DNA from: Terriglobia bacterium
Lineage (GTDB): Bacteria > Acidobacteriota > Terriglobia > UBA7540
DNA: 13,805 bases
Direction: 5' to 3'
Assembly (NCBI GenBank): GCA_030040515.1
Contig: JASHTO010000407.1
Span: forward strand, 1-13,805
Under the pieces are notes generated by a model that made no database searches, was not told the DNA's origin, and saw only the letters and a list, made by a program, of their open reading frames with translations. A program made the position numbers and the translations under genes. How positions within the stretch are numbered: the stretch's first letter is position 1; every line of letters begins with the position of its first letter. This document shows, piece after piece, positions 13,144 through 13,805 of this stretch.

Positions 13144-13805
13144 ATGAAATCGTCCAACGCCGCTACGGAAACGGCCAACGTCACCGAACTCTTGTCCGGG
13201 ACGGGACAGCCCGAGGCGGGCACCAGGGAGGAACGCGCGCGGCGCGAAGATCCCGCGTTACTCAAAACCATGCTCGAGCAGATGCTCCTGGTGCGGCACT
13301 TTGAGGAGAAGGCCGCGGAAATCTATCAGTTGGGAAAGATCGGCGGGTTCTGCCACCTTTATATCGGGCAGGAGGCGGTGGCGGTGGGGGCACTTTCCGC
13401 CACGCAGCCCGACGACTATATTTTCACCTCTTATCGGGAGCACGGCCACGCGCTGATCCGGGGAATGGACCCCGGCGAAGTGATGGCGGAGCTGTGTGGC
13501 AAGCAGAGCGGAGTTTCCAGGGGGAAGGGCGGCTCGATGCACCTGTTTGACAAGCAGCGCGGCTTCATGGGCGGGCACGCAATTGTCGGCGGGCAGATTC
13601 CGCTGGCGGCGGGCACGGCCTTTGCGTCGAAGTACCTGAAGCAATCGCGCGTGACGCTTTGCTTCTTCGGCGAAGCAGCTATCAACATCGGCTCTTTCCA
13701 TGAAGCCCTGAATCTCGCCTCTCTATGGAAGCTTCCCGTGGTCTTTGTCTGCGAGAACAACCGCTTCGGCATGGGCACGCCCATCGAGCGCGCCTCTTCC
13801 ATCGA
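13144..13805 (+). CDS. pdhA: Pyruvate dehydrogenase E1 alpha subunit (partial)
   Basis: The first 220 residues of the thiamine-diphosphate E1 alpha subunit, running off the window; the full protein should be about 330-380 residues. It joins E1 beta (usually the next gene) to decarboxylate pyruvate and pass acetyl groups to E2. Visible: MLLVRHFEEKAAEIYQLGKIGGFCHLYIGQEAVAVG is the conserved opening (47 on), DYIFTSYREHGHAL (91-104) the TPP pyrophosphate contact, SRGKGGSMHLFD (125-136) the conserved loop, and FVCENNRFGMGTPIERASS the second half of the cofactor motif. The first half reads GEA (176-178) instead of the family's GDG. A related 2-oxoacid or acetoin dehydrogenase alpha subunit is the main alternative. 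The N-terminal ~35 residues are unconserved. ATG at 13144 follows AGGAGGG at a good distance. Confidence 0.9.
   Translation, partial: MKSSNAATETANVTELLSGTGQPEAGTREERARREDPALLKTMLEQMLLVRHFEEKAAEIYQLGKIGGFCHLYIGQEAVAVGALSATQPDDYIFTSYREHGHALIRGMDPGEVMAELCGKQSGVSRGKGGSMHLFDKQRGFMGGHAIVGGQIPLAAGTAFASKYLKQSRVTLCFFGEAAINIGSFHEALNLASLWKLPVVFVCENNRFGMGTPIERASSI

Noticed and set aside
13258..13701. Minus-strand open frames opposite pdhA.
   Set aside because: The plus strand encodes clear E1-alpha motifs across the same bases.

Overview
The window looks like a chromosomal segment from a GC-rich, free-living Gram-negative bacterium, most probably an Acidobacteriota member (Solibacter/Koribacter-like). 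That assignment is inference. It rests on the protein mix (YtcJ-type amidohydrolase, bactofilin, Cys/Ser-type sulfatase and sugar-hydrolase remnants, lipoprotein with sandwich repeats), on signal peptides and a lipobox, on a -24/-12 type promoter, and on palindromic intergenic repeats of a style I associate with that phylum. I see no rRNA or tRNA gene, no CRISPR array, no complete insertion sequence and no phage module.

Layout. 68-1174 (+) is leuB, a complete 3-isopropylmalate dehydrogenase. 1241-2656 (-) is a complete class-V, MoCo-sulfurase-like PLP enzyme converging on it. 2657-3125 is noncoding and carries two different GC-rich inverted-repeat elements, the second apparently a nested insertion. 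3126-4067 is a gene graveyard: an esterase fragment (-) truncated at both ends with an in-frame stop, set head to head against the N-terminal fragment of a sulfatase (+). 4293-4703 (+) is a small secreted Gly/Pro/Tyr-rich protein with a -24/-12 type promoter candidate, a strong Shine-Dalgarno site and a good intrinsic terminator. 4825-6622 (-) is a secreted glycoside-hydrolase-like gene split by two frameshifts. A long imperfect palindrome (6729-6853) separates it from a complete exported amidohydrolase (6923-8689, +). A cloverleaf-shaped repeat (8696-8747) follows, then a lipoprotein with a duplicated domain (8991-9782), an exported ankyrin-repeat protein (10045-11187), a bactofilin (11556-12071), a degenerate methyltransferase-like protein (12242-12901), and the 5' part of pdhA (13144 to the window end).

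How the genes work together. There is no single long operon: most genes have wide spacers and several have their own promoter candidates. leuB (leucine synthesis) and pdhA (entry of pyruvate to acetyl-CoA) are core metabolism. The stretch 3.1-6.6 kb looks like decaying saccharide/ester-degradation genes. The part from 6.9 to 11.2 kb encodes three exported proteins in a row. Bactofilin plus the methyltransferase-like gene could form a pair. I did not find a coherent new multi-gene system. The most distinctive signals are the palindromic elements, including a nested one abutting a gene truncation, the -24/-12 promoter of the small secreted protein, and the exact 90-residue duplication in the lipoprotein.
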